Shown here piece by piece: positions 7,133 through 14,842 of a stretch of 26,384 nt of DNA. Each line of letters begins with the position of its first letter. Within the stretch, counting starts at the first letter, position 1. A program made the translations under genes and the position numbers. The stretch lies in contig JAYTQG010000066.1 in NCBI GenBank assembly GCA_043746815.1, positions 1 to 26,384 on the forward strand. Direction: 5' to 3'. The DNA is from JAYTQG01 sp043746815. Lineage in GTDB: Bacteria; Actinomycetota; Thermoleophilia; Miltoncostaeales; Miltoncostaeaceae. The notes below the pieces were generated by a model, which saw nothing but the letters and a program-made list of their open reading frames with translations, had not been told where the DNA came from and searched no databases.

Positions 7133-9268
7133 CTACCGCAGGATCCCCGTGTGCCCGAGGGAGTAGCGGCCCGGCTGGGGCCAGACACTGAGGCCGTGCG
7201 GACCCTGACCGACCTTGATCCGGGCGAGGAGCTTGCCGGTGCGGGTGTTCAGCGCATAGACCTCACCACGGTAGCGGCCGCTCAGCCACAGCACCTGCCC
7301 GTCAGCTGAGACGCCGCCCATGTCGGGGGTGCCCCCGGGGATCGTCCACGTCTTAACGATCTTGCGGGTCGCGAATGACATCACCGAGACGGTTCCGGCA
7401 TCACGGTTTGAGATGTACAGCAGCTTGGCGTCCCGACTGGGGTAGAGCCCGTGCGTGCCGGCACCGGTCTTCATGAATCCCGTTACCGTGAAGCGGTCGC
7501 CGTTCACCATCCAGACGCCGCCCGCCATCATGTCGGCGACGTAGAAGACACGGCCATCAGGTGAAAGCTTGACGTCCTGGGGCATGCCGTCGCCGGTGCC
7601 GAGTTTCAGTGCGCCGACGACCTTCTTGGTCGCGATGTCGACCTTGACGAGCTGACTGGAAAACTCGCAGCTGGTGATGAAGTAGCTGCTATCCGGCGCA
7701 AAGTCGATGTGGTTCACGCCTTTGCATGGCACTGGGAGCGACTTCACGAGGTGGAACGTGCCCCGTCTACGAAAGTCCAGGCGGGCGTTGCGTTCGGCGA
7801 CCACGATCGCGAGCTTGCCGTTTGGCGTGAAGTACAAGTTGTAGGGGTCGTCAACCGCGATCGCTTTGCCAGGCTCGCCGGTACGAGGGTTGATCGGCGT
7901 GAGGCTGTTGCCCTTGTTGTTGTTGACGTAGAGGGTCCGCAGGCCCCAGTCCGGAACGACATGCTGCGGCAGGCCACCGACGTTGTAGTGCGCGACGATC
8001 TTGTAGGTACGCGGGTTAATGACGTCCAGCGTCCCGCTGTCGCTGTTGGGGACGTAGACACGCTCCAGCGCGCCTTGGGTTGCCTTGCTGAGCTTGTTCG
8101 CGCCATCCGCCGCGTAGACATTGGAGGTGCGCGGAGGAGTCGTCGCGGCATTGGGCGGCACGCTCGCCGATGTTGTCGTCGTCCGGGGTGTCAGGAGGGT
8201 CACGGCGGAGATCGTTCCACTCCGCCCTTTCCCGCCAGCCAAGAGAATGCGATCGCCAAGGCTGACCGCTGCGAGATCGGATCGGGGTGAGCTGAGGCGC
8301 CCGCCCGCACTCACGCGTCCGGTCGTTGTGTTGACCTCGACGATGCGGTCGGTCGGCGTACCCACGGTCGGTCCCCGGCCGCCGATCAGGTAGACGTTAT
8401 CGCCGATTGCCGCAGCAGCACCATGCGTGGTCGGCGATGGCAGATGGCCGATTGTGGTGGTACGCCCTGTGGCGGGATCAAACCTCAGGATCTGGTCGCT
8501 TGCCCCACCGTCGGGTCGCGAGCCGCCGGCAATGACTAACCGCCCGCCCGCGGAGGCGACTGCGGCATAACGCAGGGCGCTTGGGAGGTGGCCGACGACC
8601 TTGCCGCCGCCGTCGGGGGTCCAGGCGACGATGGTGTCGAGCCAACGGGTTCCCGTGTAGCCGCCGACGATGTAGGCCGTCGAGCCGATCGATGCGGCTG
8701 ATTGGTCCGAGCTTGGTGCAGGGAGGCGCCCGGCCGCGCTCACGACACCCGTCTTGGGATTCACCTTCAGGATCTGGTCCAGCTGGCGGACACCATCGCC
8801 GCCACCAAATAGGTACACCGATCCGCCGAGGGTTGCCGCTGCTGCGTCATGCAACGCGCCCGGCAGTTGGCCGACGGTCCGATCTCCTTTCGCGGAGACC
8901 ACCTCGATCGTCGAGCGCGAGGTGTCGGCGGCGGTCAGGCCCCCAAGCAACATCACGTTGTCCGGTCCGATTGCCGCCGCCGCGGCGTCCTGCTCCGGGG
9001 CAGTCAGCGTTGTGAGGTTCCGCTCCCGAAGGCGAGTTGTCGTGACCGTCACGGCTGGCTTCGCGTTGACGGTTGCGGCGGTCCCGGTTTTCGCGTGTCC
9101 GACGGACGGCGTGGGGCCGCTTGAGACCTTCGAACCGCCCAGGCGACTCCCAATCGCCACGCCTCCGATGGCCAACAGCGCGATGACGCCCATCGCGCCG
9201 TTACGCCGCTTGCGCTGCTGCTGGGCGCGCCGAACGCGGCGTTCAGCCCGGTCGGGGGGTTGGGTCAT
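7133..9268 (-). CDS. membrane-anchored double beta-propeller protein (Kelch-like plus YVTN/YncE-like)
   Basis: 711 residues. A very basic N terminus (1-23) and one hydrophobic helix (about 26-40) make a type II anchor with everything else outside. Residues about 80-350 hold six Kelch-like repeats, each with a PxxxxxAAAA-type strand followed by [IVL]GG: for example PGALHDAAAA then YLFGGG, and PSPTTHGAAAA then YLIGG. A Thr/Pro-rich linker (about 350-390) leads to a second propeller of YVTN/YncE type: RVYVPNSDSGTLDVINPRT, LPQHVVPDWG, LYISNRDAGTVSVMSF, GQGPHGLSVWPQPG. Propellers of these kinds bind proteins, glycans or metals; no catalytic residues are recognised and I assign no function. The first gene of a probable operon with the PAP2 and CopC-like genes. 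Start ATG at 9268. Confidence 0.82.
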   Translation of the reverse strand: MTQPPDRAERRVRRAQQQRKRRNGAMGVIALLAIGGVAIGSRLGGSKVSSGPTPSVGHAKTGTAATVNAKPAVTVTTTRLRERNLTTLTAPEQDAAAAAIGPDNVMLLGGLTAADTSRSTIEVVSAKGDRTVGQLPGALHDAAAATLGGSVYLFGGGDGVRQLDQILKVNPKTGVVSAAGRLPAPSSDQSAASIGSTAYIVGGYTGTRWLDTIVAWTPDGGGKVVGHLPSALRYAAVASAGGRLVIAGGSRPDGGASDQILRFDPATGRTTTIGHLPSPTTHGAAAAIGDNVYLIGGRGPTVGTPTDRIVEVNTTTGRVSAGGRLSSPRSDLAAVSLGDRILLAGGKGRSGTISAVTLLTPRTTTTSASVPPNAATTPPRTSNVYAADGANKLSKATQGALERVYVPNSDSGTLDVINPRTYKIVAHYNVGGLPQHVVPDWGLRTLYVNNNKGNSLTPINPRTGEPGKAIAVDDPYNLYFTPNGKLAIVVAERNARLDFRRRGTFHLVKSLPVPCKGVNHIDFAPDSSYFITSCEFSSQLVKVDIATKKVVGALKLGTGDGMPQDVKLSPDGRVFYVADMMAGGVWMVNGDRFTVTGFMKTGAGTHGLYPSRDAKLLYISNRDAGTVSVMSFATRKIVKTWTIPGGTPDMGGVSADGQVLWLSGRYRGEVYALNTRTGKLLARIKVGQGPHGLSVWPQPGRYSLGHTGILR

Positions 9269-9323
9269 CGGCTCGATTCAATCAGTATGGCCCGTCTCAT
9301 CTGACGGGATCCTGACCGTGATG

Positions 9324-9764
9324 TTAGGCCGCGACCGGGACGTCCAGGTGCGCGGACTCCACGACCAGATGCGTGATGGGAATCGTCAGGCGTTCACGAA
9401 GACGCTCGATCAGGTTGACCGCCAGCCAGTTCGAGCGACCATAGGGGTGGGTCGAGACGACCAAGTGATCTGCAGGGAACAGACGCAGTGCATCCTCTGC
9501 TGCCAGGAGCGGGTCCGCGTCGCCGATCTCGCCACGAGCGTCGACGCCGAGGGCGATCAGACCGCCGACTGAGGCATGCAGTCGTCGCGTGGCCCTGCGA
9601 ATGGCGAGGGCGTCGTCGTTCATCCAGTGGCGAACCCGCGTATTCAGGGCTGGGGCCACGACGAGAACCTCAACGTTCGGTGAGCCAGCCACCAACGCGT
9701 CGAGGTTTGCTCCTGGCAGCGTCTCATTCGCGATGACGATGATGCGAAATGGCTGGTCGGACAC
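9324..9764 (-). CDS. USP-like small alpha/beta protein, paralogue 1
   Basis: 146 residues from the GTG at 9764, chosen because AAGGAG sits 5 nt before it; the GTG at 9770 overlaps that Shine-Dalgarno sequence. The sequence opens with a beta strand RIIVIANET, then VEVLVVAPALNTRVRHW, GVDARGEIGDADPLLAAEDAL, DHLVVSTHPYGRSNWL and PITHLVVES. That is the layout of a Rossmann-like universal-stress-protein fold common in high-GC actinobacteria. It has a clear paralogue at 19183-19626 sharing ANET, APAL, HW, GE-GD-DP, THP and W at matching places. The classical USP ATP motif GxxGxxxxS is not obvious; THPxxRSxWL occupies that place. The role is unknown; a cytosolic ligand-binding or stress function is inference. 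It stands alone, with a PHO-box-like repeat 72 nt upstream. Confidence 0.75.
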   Translation of the reverse strand: MSDQPFRIIVIANETLPGANLDALVAGSPNVEVLVVAPALNTRVRHWMNDDALAIRRATRRLHASVGGLIALGVDARGEIGDADPLLAAEDALRLFPADHLVVSTHPYGRSNWLAVNLIERLRERLTIPITHLVVESAHLDVPVAA

Positions 9765-9835
9765 GCCCACTCCTTTGTCAGTGCTCTGTCGGTACGTTTG
9801 TCACCGTAGCCCTGTTTCCTGAACGGGGCATTAAC

Positions 9836-9857
9836 GTTCACCTGACACTCACCTCCG
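9836..9857. promoter_or_regulatory. PHO-box-like 11-bp direct repeat (candidate OmpR/PhoP-family operator)
   Basis: Two 11-bp units lie head to tail: GTTCACCTGAC (9836-9846) and ACTCACCTCCG (9847-9857), sharing TCACCT at positions 3-8. This matches the GTTCACC-type direct-repeat units bound by actinobacterial PhoP and other OmpR-family regulators as I know them. It lies between the USP-like gene (minus) and the remains of an OmpR-type regulator (plus), so it may be the surviving operator of the dead regulator or a site for a distant one. Confidence 0.35.
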
Positions 9858-9890
9858 GGTGACAGATTTCCCCAACGGGCAACGAGAGGG

Positions 9891-10150
9891 ATGCGCGCGG
9901 GCGGTTACTGCTGGCCGAAGATGATCTGCGCATGGCGGGCCTCATCGGCCGCGGCCTTCGCGAAGAGGGCATCGCGGCTGACGTCGTGAATCGCGGCGAG
10001 CGTGCCCTGGAACTCGCGCGTTCCGGTGCCTAAGACGCCATCGTTCTGGATGTCATGTTTGCCGGGGATTGACGGCTTTGAGACCTGCCGTCAACTCCGC
10101 GCGAGGGGGTTTGGGCGCCGATCTTGATGCTCGGTGCTCGCGGGGCTTAC
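9891..10150 (+). pseudogene. response regulator receiver domain, decayed
   Basis: Read across three frames, this stretch gives an OmpR-type receiver: RLLLAEDDLRMAGLIGRGLR, then EEGIAADVVNRGERALELAR, a stop, DAIVLDVM, and after a shift IDGFETCRQLRARG, then VWAPILMLGARGA. The phospho-acceptor region (VLDVM) and acidic pocket (EDD) are recognisable. I see a nonsense codon TAA in place of a probable TAC in the SGAYDAIVLD block (near 10031). There is also an extra T in the ATGTTTGCC stretch, a missing G before the VWAP block, and a probable shift close to the ATG at 9891. The DNA-binding half is absent: within about 40 bases the sequence passes into kinase remains. It cannot make a working regulator. 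Confidence 0.85.
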
Positions 10151-10186
10151 GCATCTGTTGGCCATCACCATCCCTAGCGCGCGCAT

Positions 10187-10566
10187 GAACTGGCCGTCAT
10201 CTCGGACGCCAGCCATGAACTGCGCTCGCCGCTCACGAACCTCAAGATGGAGTTGGAACTGGCGCTGCGGGGCGAGCGCACGCACGGCGAGCTGCGCTCT
10301 GCGCTCCCGGGTGCCTCACGGGATGCTGACGCGCTACGCCAGTTGGCCGAGGATCTCCTCACCCTGGGCGCGCTCTGACGAAGGTGCGCTCGTCGTTCGA
10401 CCGCTTTGCGCGTGCCAGCGCCTCACGTTCGGGGCCCGGGGCGGGCCTTGGGCTACCGATCGTCCGGATGATCGCCCGAGCCCACGGCGGTGATACCGGG
10501 CTCAGTCCGCGTGACGGCGGCGGCCTGGATGCGTGGCTTCGCCTCCCCGCGCCTCCTGGTGCCTGA
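10187..10566 (+). pseudogene. sensor histidine kinase remnant (H-box and G2-box only)
   Basis: One frame encodes a HisKA dimerisation segment, ELAVISDASHELRSPLTNLK continuing to a DALRQLAEDLLTLGAL end, with the phospho-accepting His in SHELRSPL; it stops at TGA 10376-10378. A second frame then gives the end of a HATPase domain, RSSFDRFARASAS, GAGLGLPIVRMIARAHGG and LDAWLRLPAP, ending in TGA 10564-10566. The sensor and membrane part, the HAMP region and the ATPase N and G1 boxes are all missing, so large deletions have removed most of a kinase gene of normally 400 or more codons. Order and strand match the regulator remnant just before it, so this was one two-component operon. Confidence 0.87.
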
Positions 10567-10585
10567 CACCGCCTGAGGGTGTCAG
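10563..10585. terminator. hairpin at the end of the Rieske operon
   Basis: CTGACACC (10563-10570) and GGTGTCAG (10578-10585) form a perfect 8-bp stem with a 7-nt loop. It contains the stop codon of the Rieske-TPP gene (10582-10584) and the last codon of the kinase remnant, so it can serve transcripts from both sides. No long T-run follows, so it may be a stem-only terminator or a 3'-end stabiliser. Confidence 0.5.
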
Positions 10586-12522
10586 ACGGCTTGGGCGCTC
10601 GACCGGATCGACACGAGGGCTGGCCGGTCTTCGATCTCCGCTGCGGCTTGAAGGGTGGGAAGAAGCTGATCAGGGCGCTCGACATGAAATCCCGCCCCAC
10701 CGCAGCTCTTTGCAAAAGCAGCGAAGTCCGGATTCACGAGGTCAGTCGCCCACACCTCTCGGATCGCGGAGACCTGCTCTCGGCTGATCTTGCCAAGCTC
10801 GCCGTTATCCAGGAGGACATGAAGGATCGGCATCCGGTACTTGACCGCCGTCGTGAAGTCCGCGAGATACTGGCCGAAGCCGCCATCACCCGTCACCGCG
10901 ATGATTTTGCGCGCTCCTCGCGTCGCCGCCCAGGCACCGATCGCCGCCGGAAAGCCGAATCCGATTGAGCCGAGATATCCGCTCATGAGAACGTCGGTAC
11001 CGCGCGGGCAGACGAAATAATGGCCGAAGGCATAGGCGTTGTTGCCGACATCAACAGCGAGAGCTGCGTCCTCGGGCGTGACCGCCGAGAGCGCTCGGAA
11101 GATGGCGGCGGGGTGAATGCGCCCGTGCGGATCGGGAAGCGACTCTCGCCTCGTCTTTTCGTCGTCCCAGGCGCGGCTGCGGGCCGCCACCTCAACCCTT
11201 CGGTCGGGCCGTTTTTGGTCAGGCACAGCGGCGCGGAGCAAGGCGATTGTGCGACCGATGTCGCCCCACAGCGGCACCGTGACCGGATGGAATTTGCCGA
11301 GCATCATCGGGTCTGCGTCGACTTGGATCGTCGGCACCCACGTTGCGATTCCGGTGTGGTTCGAGAAGGATGCCCCGAGAACCAGCAGGCAGTCCGACTT
11401 CGCCATGATCGCGGACCCCACAGGAGTGCCAGATCGCCCCAAGACCCCACACGCGAGGGGATGAGCATCTGGCACAAGGCCTTTCGCCTTGAAGGTCGTG
11501 ATGACGGGAGCGTCGATTTGCTCCGCGAAGGCCAGGACCTGTTCACGGAACGCTCGCGCCCCGTTTCCGGCGATGATGACCGGCCGTTCCGCGGTGCTGA
11601 GCATCTGGATGGCTGTCGCGAGCGGCTCCTCGGGCGGGGCGATCCGAGTGTCCGCGACGCGCCCCGCCATCGGCCGAGGTGCCGGTTTCTCGGCTGCGGG
11701 AAGCTCCTGAACGTCATCGGGAAAAATGAGGTGAGCGACGTCGCGGTTCACCAGTGCGTGCTTCATCGCCAGTGCCGCGAGTTCGGTCGCGTTGCTGGGC
11801 GTCAGCACCGTTTGACTCCACTCTGCGACGGCCTCGAATGCCTGGGCCAGCGGCACCTCCTGGAACGCACCGGGGCCGAGAACCTGGGTCTGAACCTGGC
11901 CAGTCAGGGCAACGATTGGCGCGCGGTCCACCTTCGCATCCCACAGGCCAGTGAGGAGGTTTGTCGCACCGGGTCCGGCGATGGTAAGGCAGGCCGCGGG
12001 GCGTCCCATCAGCTTGCCGTACGCGCTTGCAGCAAATGCCGCTGCACCCTCATGCCGGATACCGAAAAAGCGCAGACGCCCGGCAGCCTCGGCCCGACGA
12101 ACGGCATCTGCGAGCCCGAGGTTGGAGTGTCCAACCATTCCAAAGACCGTGTCGAGGCCCCAGTCACAGAGGGTTTCGACGACTTGATCCATCAGCGAAG
12201 GACTCGGCTCGATAACGGGGAGTTGGACGTAGAGCCCGTCCTCACGCTCCTCGACCGGATACGCGGTGGCGGCGTCGCGAAACCCTGGGGGCGGAGTTCC
12301 GTCGTGAGGGCAGTATTCGTAGCCGTGCCATGGGCAGATGACGTAGCCGTTTTCGATGTGCCCATCGCCGAGCGGTCCGCCCTGGTGCGGGCAGCGGTTA
12401 TCAAGGACGCCGTACCCGGTCTCCGTGCGCGCGACGCAGAGCGCGCGTCCCTCGGCGACCACGGTCGTGACCGTTCCAACGGCCATGTCACCCGGCGTGA
12501 TCCGGTGCCACTGGTGTTCCAT
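10582..12522 (-). CDS. Rieske [2Fe-2S] domain fused to thiamine-pyrophosphate enzyme (pyruvate oxidase/acetolactate synthase family)
   Basis: 646 residues. Residues 1-103 form a Rieske ferredoxin domain with C44-P-H46 and C63-P-W-H66, the four cluster ligands. Residues about 110-275 are the TPP pyrimidine-binding domain with the catalytic Glu158 (GIRHEGAAAFAASAYGK) and AGPGATNLLTGLWDA. About 300-430 is the central domain (PVIIAGNGA, VITTFKAKGLVPD, LVLGASFSNHT). About 470-640 is the PP-binding domain with GDGGF (545-549) and D572-N573 closing the Mg/TPP motif. Relatives decarboxylate 2-oxo acids and pass the intermediate to an acceptor; a fused Rieske cluster suggests electrons leave through iron-sulfur, as inference. 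The substrate is unknown. The ATG directly follows the TAA of the upstream gene (TAAATG), so translation is coupled. Last gene of the operon, with a hairpin at its stop. Confidence 0.88.
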   Translation of the reverse strand: MEHQWHRITPGDMAVGTVTTVVAEGRALCVARTETGYGVLDNRCPHQGGPLGDGHIENGYVICPWHGYEYCPHDGTPPPGFRDAATAYPVEEREDGLYVQLPVIEPSPSLMDQVVETLCDWGLDTVFGMVGHSNLGLADAVRRAEAAGRLRFFGIRHEGAAAFAASAYGKLMGRPAACLTIAGPGATNLLTGLWDAKVDRAPIVALTGQVQTQVLGPGAFQEVPLAQAFEAVAEWSQTVLTPSNATELAALAMKHALVNRDVAHLIFPDDVQELPAAEKPAPRPMAGRVADTRIAPPEEPLATAIQMLSTAERPVIIAGNGARAFREQVLAFAEQIDAPVITTFKAKGLVPDAHPLACGVLGRSGTPVGSAIMAKSDCLLVLGASFSNHTGIATWVPTIQVDADPMMLGKFHPVTVPLWGDIGRTIALLRAAVPDQKRPDRRVEVAARSRAWDDEKTRRESLPDPHGRIHPAAIFRALSAVTPEDAALAVDVGNNAYAFGHYFVCPRGTDVLMSGYLGSIGFGFPAAIGAWAATRGARKIIAVTGDGGFGQYLADFTTAVKYRMPILHVLLDNGELGKISREQVSAIREVWATDLVNPDFAAFAKSCGGAGFHVERPDQLLPTLQAAAEIEDRPALVSIRSSAQAV

Positions 12523-13236
12523 TTAGCGGCTTTCGGTCAGGTGGTGGCGAGCGTCCCGGAAGAAGGCGATGGCGCGCTCATGTGGTTGGTCTCCAAGATC
12601 GCGGTAGTGCAGCCAGGCCCCATCAAATCCCTCGGCGTTCCAGAACCCGGCGCCGAGGGTGCCGCGCCACGGCAGGACGTACAGATACGGCTCGGGTGTG
12701 TTGGCGTCGCCGGGGGAGGCCCCGTACGTGCCGCGGCTGCCATCGACCTCCGAACCGTGGTCGAAGGCGCAATCGAAGTGCTCCGGCCAAAGGATCATCT
12801 CCGAGGCCGAGTCGGGCGAGTCGGAAATGAGCACGCCCAGGACATCCTTTGAAAATTCGAACCAGTTGGCCAGGGCTCGCGCCGCCACGGGATCGATCGC
12901 GAGTGGGGCACCGGCGTCCCCCGCGGGAGGAACGTCAGACTCGGTGGATCGTTCCGCGTCCAGCTCGACAGCGGCCGCCGCGAGGGCAGCGACGAGCGTG
13001 GTCAGTGGCGTGCGCGAGACCGCGCCGCTGCGTTCCACAATGAGTTCGGTGCCATCAACCCGAACGCCAAGGCCGTCCGCACCGACGTTCTGGAAGCCGA
13101 AGCCCCCGGGGGTCGGTGTCAACCGAAAGCGTCCATCGACAGGAAAACGGGCGGACCACATGACGTAGACGGCGATTCGGTGCAGCGCATTTCGCGTGTC
13201 CACGTAGGTCGATTCCAGTGTGGGCAGGGCCGTCAT
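12523..13236 (-). CDS. uncharacterised protein coupled between two Rieske-fusion enzymes
   Basis: 237 residues from the ATG at 13236, which overlaps the preceding gene's TGA by 4 nt (ATGA) and has GGAG a few bases upstream; a GTG at 13245 is the alternative. I cannot name the family. The N-terminal third looks like a beta-rich domain (VMWSARFPVDGRFRLTPTPG, DGLGVRVDGTELIVER). The C-terminal half carries conserved-looking blocks: ILWPEHFDCAFDHGSEVDG, YGASPGD, PEPYLYVLPW, GFWNAEGFDGAWLHYRDL. There is no signal peptide, membrane helix, metal cluster motif or recognised active site, although the HFD and PYLYV blocks have the look of a ligand pocket. Its fixed place between the two Rieske enzymes, with no spacer on either side, implies a subunit, maturation or substrate-handling role; this is inference. 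Confidence 0.75.
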   Translation of the reverse strand: MTALPTLESTYVDTRNALHRIAVYVMWSARFPVDGRFRLTPTPGGFGFQNVGADGLGVRVDGTELIVERSGAVSRTPLTTLVAALAAAAVELDAERSTESDVPPAGDAGAPLAIDPVAARALANWFEFSKDVLGVLISDSPDSASEMILWPEHFDCAFDHGSEVDGSRGTYGASPGDANTPEPYLYVLPWRGTLGAGFWNAEGFDGAWLHYRDLGDQPHERAIAFFRDARHHLTESR

Positions 13237-14828
13237 ACGATCCACTCCAGGTCGGTTGCGCGGGCCAGCTCGGGATGCGTGGTCGCAAGGTCGCTGTGTC
13301 CGAGGGCACTCACGCGATCATGTCCGCAGATCCGCGCATAGTCGACCACCATCGCGGCCGTCTGACGCAAAAAGCTTGCCAATCGCTCGGCGCTCGTTGA
13401 GATGTCGAGTCGATCGCGCAGCTCCTCGATTTGCGTCGCGATACCGACCGGACACGACCCCGAGTGACATGCCCGATATTGCTGGCAGCCAATCGCCATC
13501 AGGCTCGCGGTCGCAAGGGCAACGGCGTCGGCACCGAGGGCGAGGCCCTTCGCGACCTCATCAGGCGTCCGAAATCCGCCGGTCACGATCAACTGCACGT
13601 CGCTCACACCCTGGGCGTCCATGAACTGACGGGCGCGATAGAGCGCAAACGGGGAGGGGAGACCAACGTGGTCCTTCACATGGGTGGGCGCCGCGCCCGT
13701 GCCGCCCCCAAGTCCGTCAATCGTGATCCAGTCGGCACCGGCCTCCAGTGCCGCCGCGACATCGCGCTCGACATGTCCGGCGGCGAACTTGATCCCAATG
13801 GGGATACCCGGAGCGATGACGCGGATGTCGTCGATACGACGACGCAGGTCCGCGACGGAATTGATGTCGGGAAAGTGCGCGGGCGAGTGGACGGTCGTTC
13901 CTTCTGGGACTCCCCGGACTGCGGCGATCTCGGCGGTGACCTTGCTTCCAAGGAGCGTGCCGCCGAGGCCCGGCTTTGCTCCTTGGCCGATCTTCACTTC
14001 AATCGCGTCGGCTTGGCGAATGTGCTCGTCATCCCAGCCGAAATAGCCGGAGGCCATCTCGAAGATGTAGCGACTGGCCGCGGCGCGCTCGCGCGGGTGC
14101 ATTCCACCTTCACCGCTCGCAATCGCCGTCCCCGCAGCCGATGCACCGGTTGCAAGTGCTTCCTTCGCCTCGGCCGAGAGCGCGCCGAAGCTCATATGGC
14201 TGACGAAGACCGGAATCTCCAGGATTAGCGGACGAGCTGCGCGGGTGCCGAGGCGCACGCAGGTGTCCACCGGTTCGCTGCTCAGCAACGGAAAGCGGTC
14301 CAGTTGGGCTGGACGAAAAACGAGATCGTCAAGCGACGGCTCTGGTCGGTGCGGTGCTCCCGACTCCCGGCGCTCGGAGCCCATCGCCTCGACCAGTGGC
14401 CCGTAGCCCTCGGCGAGGTGGTGCACCAGGTACATCCCCCGGTCCGTTGCTCCGCGCCGTGACCACGGCGAGAGGTACCCCGCTGGACGCAAGGGAGCAG
14501 CGGGGACGGCACTGGCATCGACCTCGACACGACCGTCGTGCACGCGGGTGGGATAGGTCGGAACGCGATCTGCAGGATTGAAGGGCGAGATTCCGGTCTC
14601 AAGGTCAAAGTCCCAACCATGCAGCGGGCAGATGACCTTGCCGTCCTTCACGGACCCATCGCCAAGCTGGCCGCCTCGGTGCGGGCAGAGATTGCCGACC
14701 GCGAAGACCGCGTCGCCGTCGCGCATCACGGCGATCTCCGCTCCGTTGACGATGAGCACGACTCCACGGCCAGAGGTGATGTCGGTCAGGTTGCAGACTG
14801 GGGTCCATCGGGCGGGGTTGCTCGTCAT
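13233..14828 (-). CDS. Rieske [2Fe-2S] domain fused to FMN-binding glutamate synthase (GltB2) domain
   Basis: 531 residues. The start is ATG 14828 because AAGGAG (14834-14839) stands 5 nt before it; GTG 14861 and ATG 14849 are longer alternatives without such a site. Residues 1-105 form a Rieske domain (C48-P-H50, C67-P-L-H70). Residues about 160-500 form the FMN half of glutamate synthase: VSHMSFGALSAEAKEAL, EVKIGQGAKPGLGGTLLGSK, then IDGLGGGTGAAPTHVKDHVG, IVTGGFRTPDEVAKGLALGA. C448, C454 and C459 have the CX5CX4C spacing of the 3Fe-4S cluster. The glutamine amidotransferase domain is absent, so it cannot make its own ammonia from glutamine; like archaeal GltB2 or N-methylglutamate-synthase-type proteins it may add ammonia or an amine to a 2-oxo acid. 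The physiological reaction is unknown. Confidence 0.9.
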   Translation of the reverse strand: MTSNPARWTPVCNLTDITSGRGVVLIVNGAEIAVMRDGDAVFAVGNLCPHRGGQLGDGSVKDGKVICPLHGWDFDLETGISPFNPADRVPTYPTRVHDGRVEVDASAVPAAPLRPAGYLSPWSRRGATDRGMYLVHHLAEGYGPLVEAMGSERRESGAPHRPEPSLDDLVFRPAQLDRFPLLSSEPVDTCVRLGTRAARPLILEIPVFVSHMSFGALSAEAKEALATGASAAGTAIASGEGGMHPRERAAASRYIFEMASGYFGWDDEHIRQADAIEVKIGQGAKPGLGGTLLGSKVTAEIAAVRGVPEGTTVHSPAHFPDINSVADLRRRIDDIRVIAPGIPIGIKFAAGHVERDVAAALEAGADWITIDGLGGGTGAAPTHVKDHVGLPSPFALYRARQFMDAQGVSDVQLIVTGGFRTPDEVAKGLALGADAVALATASLMAIGCQQYRACHSGSCPVGIATQIEELRDRLDISTSAERLASFLRQTAAMVVDYARICGHDRVSALGHSDLATTHPELARATDLEWIV

Positions 14829-14842
14829 CGTGTCTCCTTGAT

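Noticed and set aside
11020..12852. 610-codon open frame on the plus strand
   Set aside because: It is antisense to the Rieske-TPP gene, whose domain motifs are unmistakable; long antisense frames are expected at this G+C content, and its product shows no domain.
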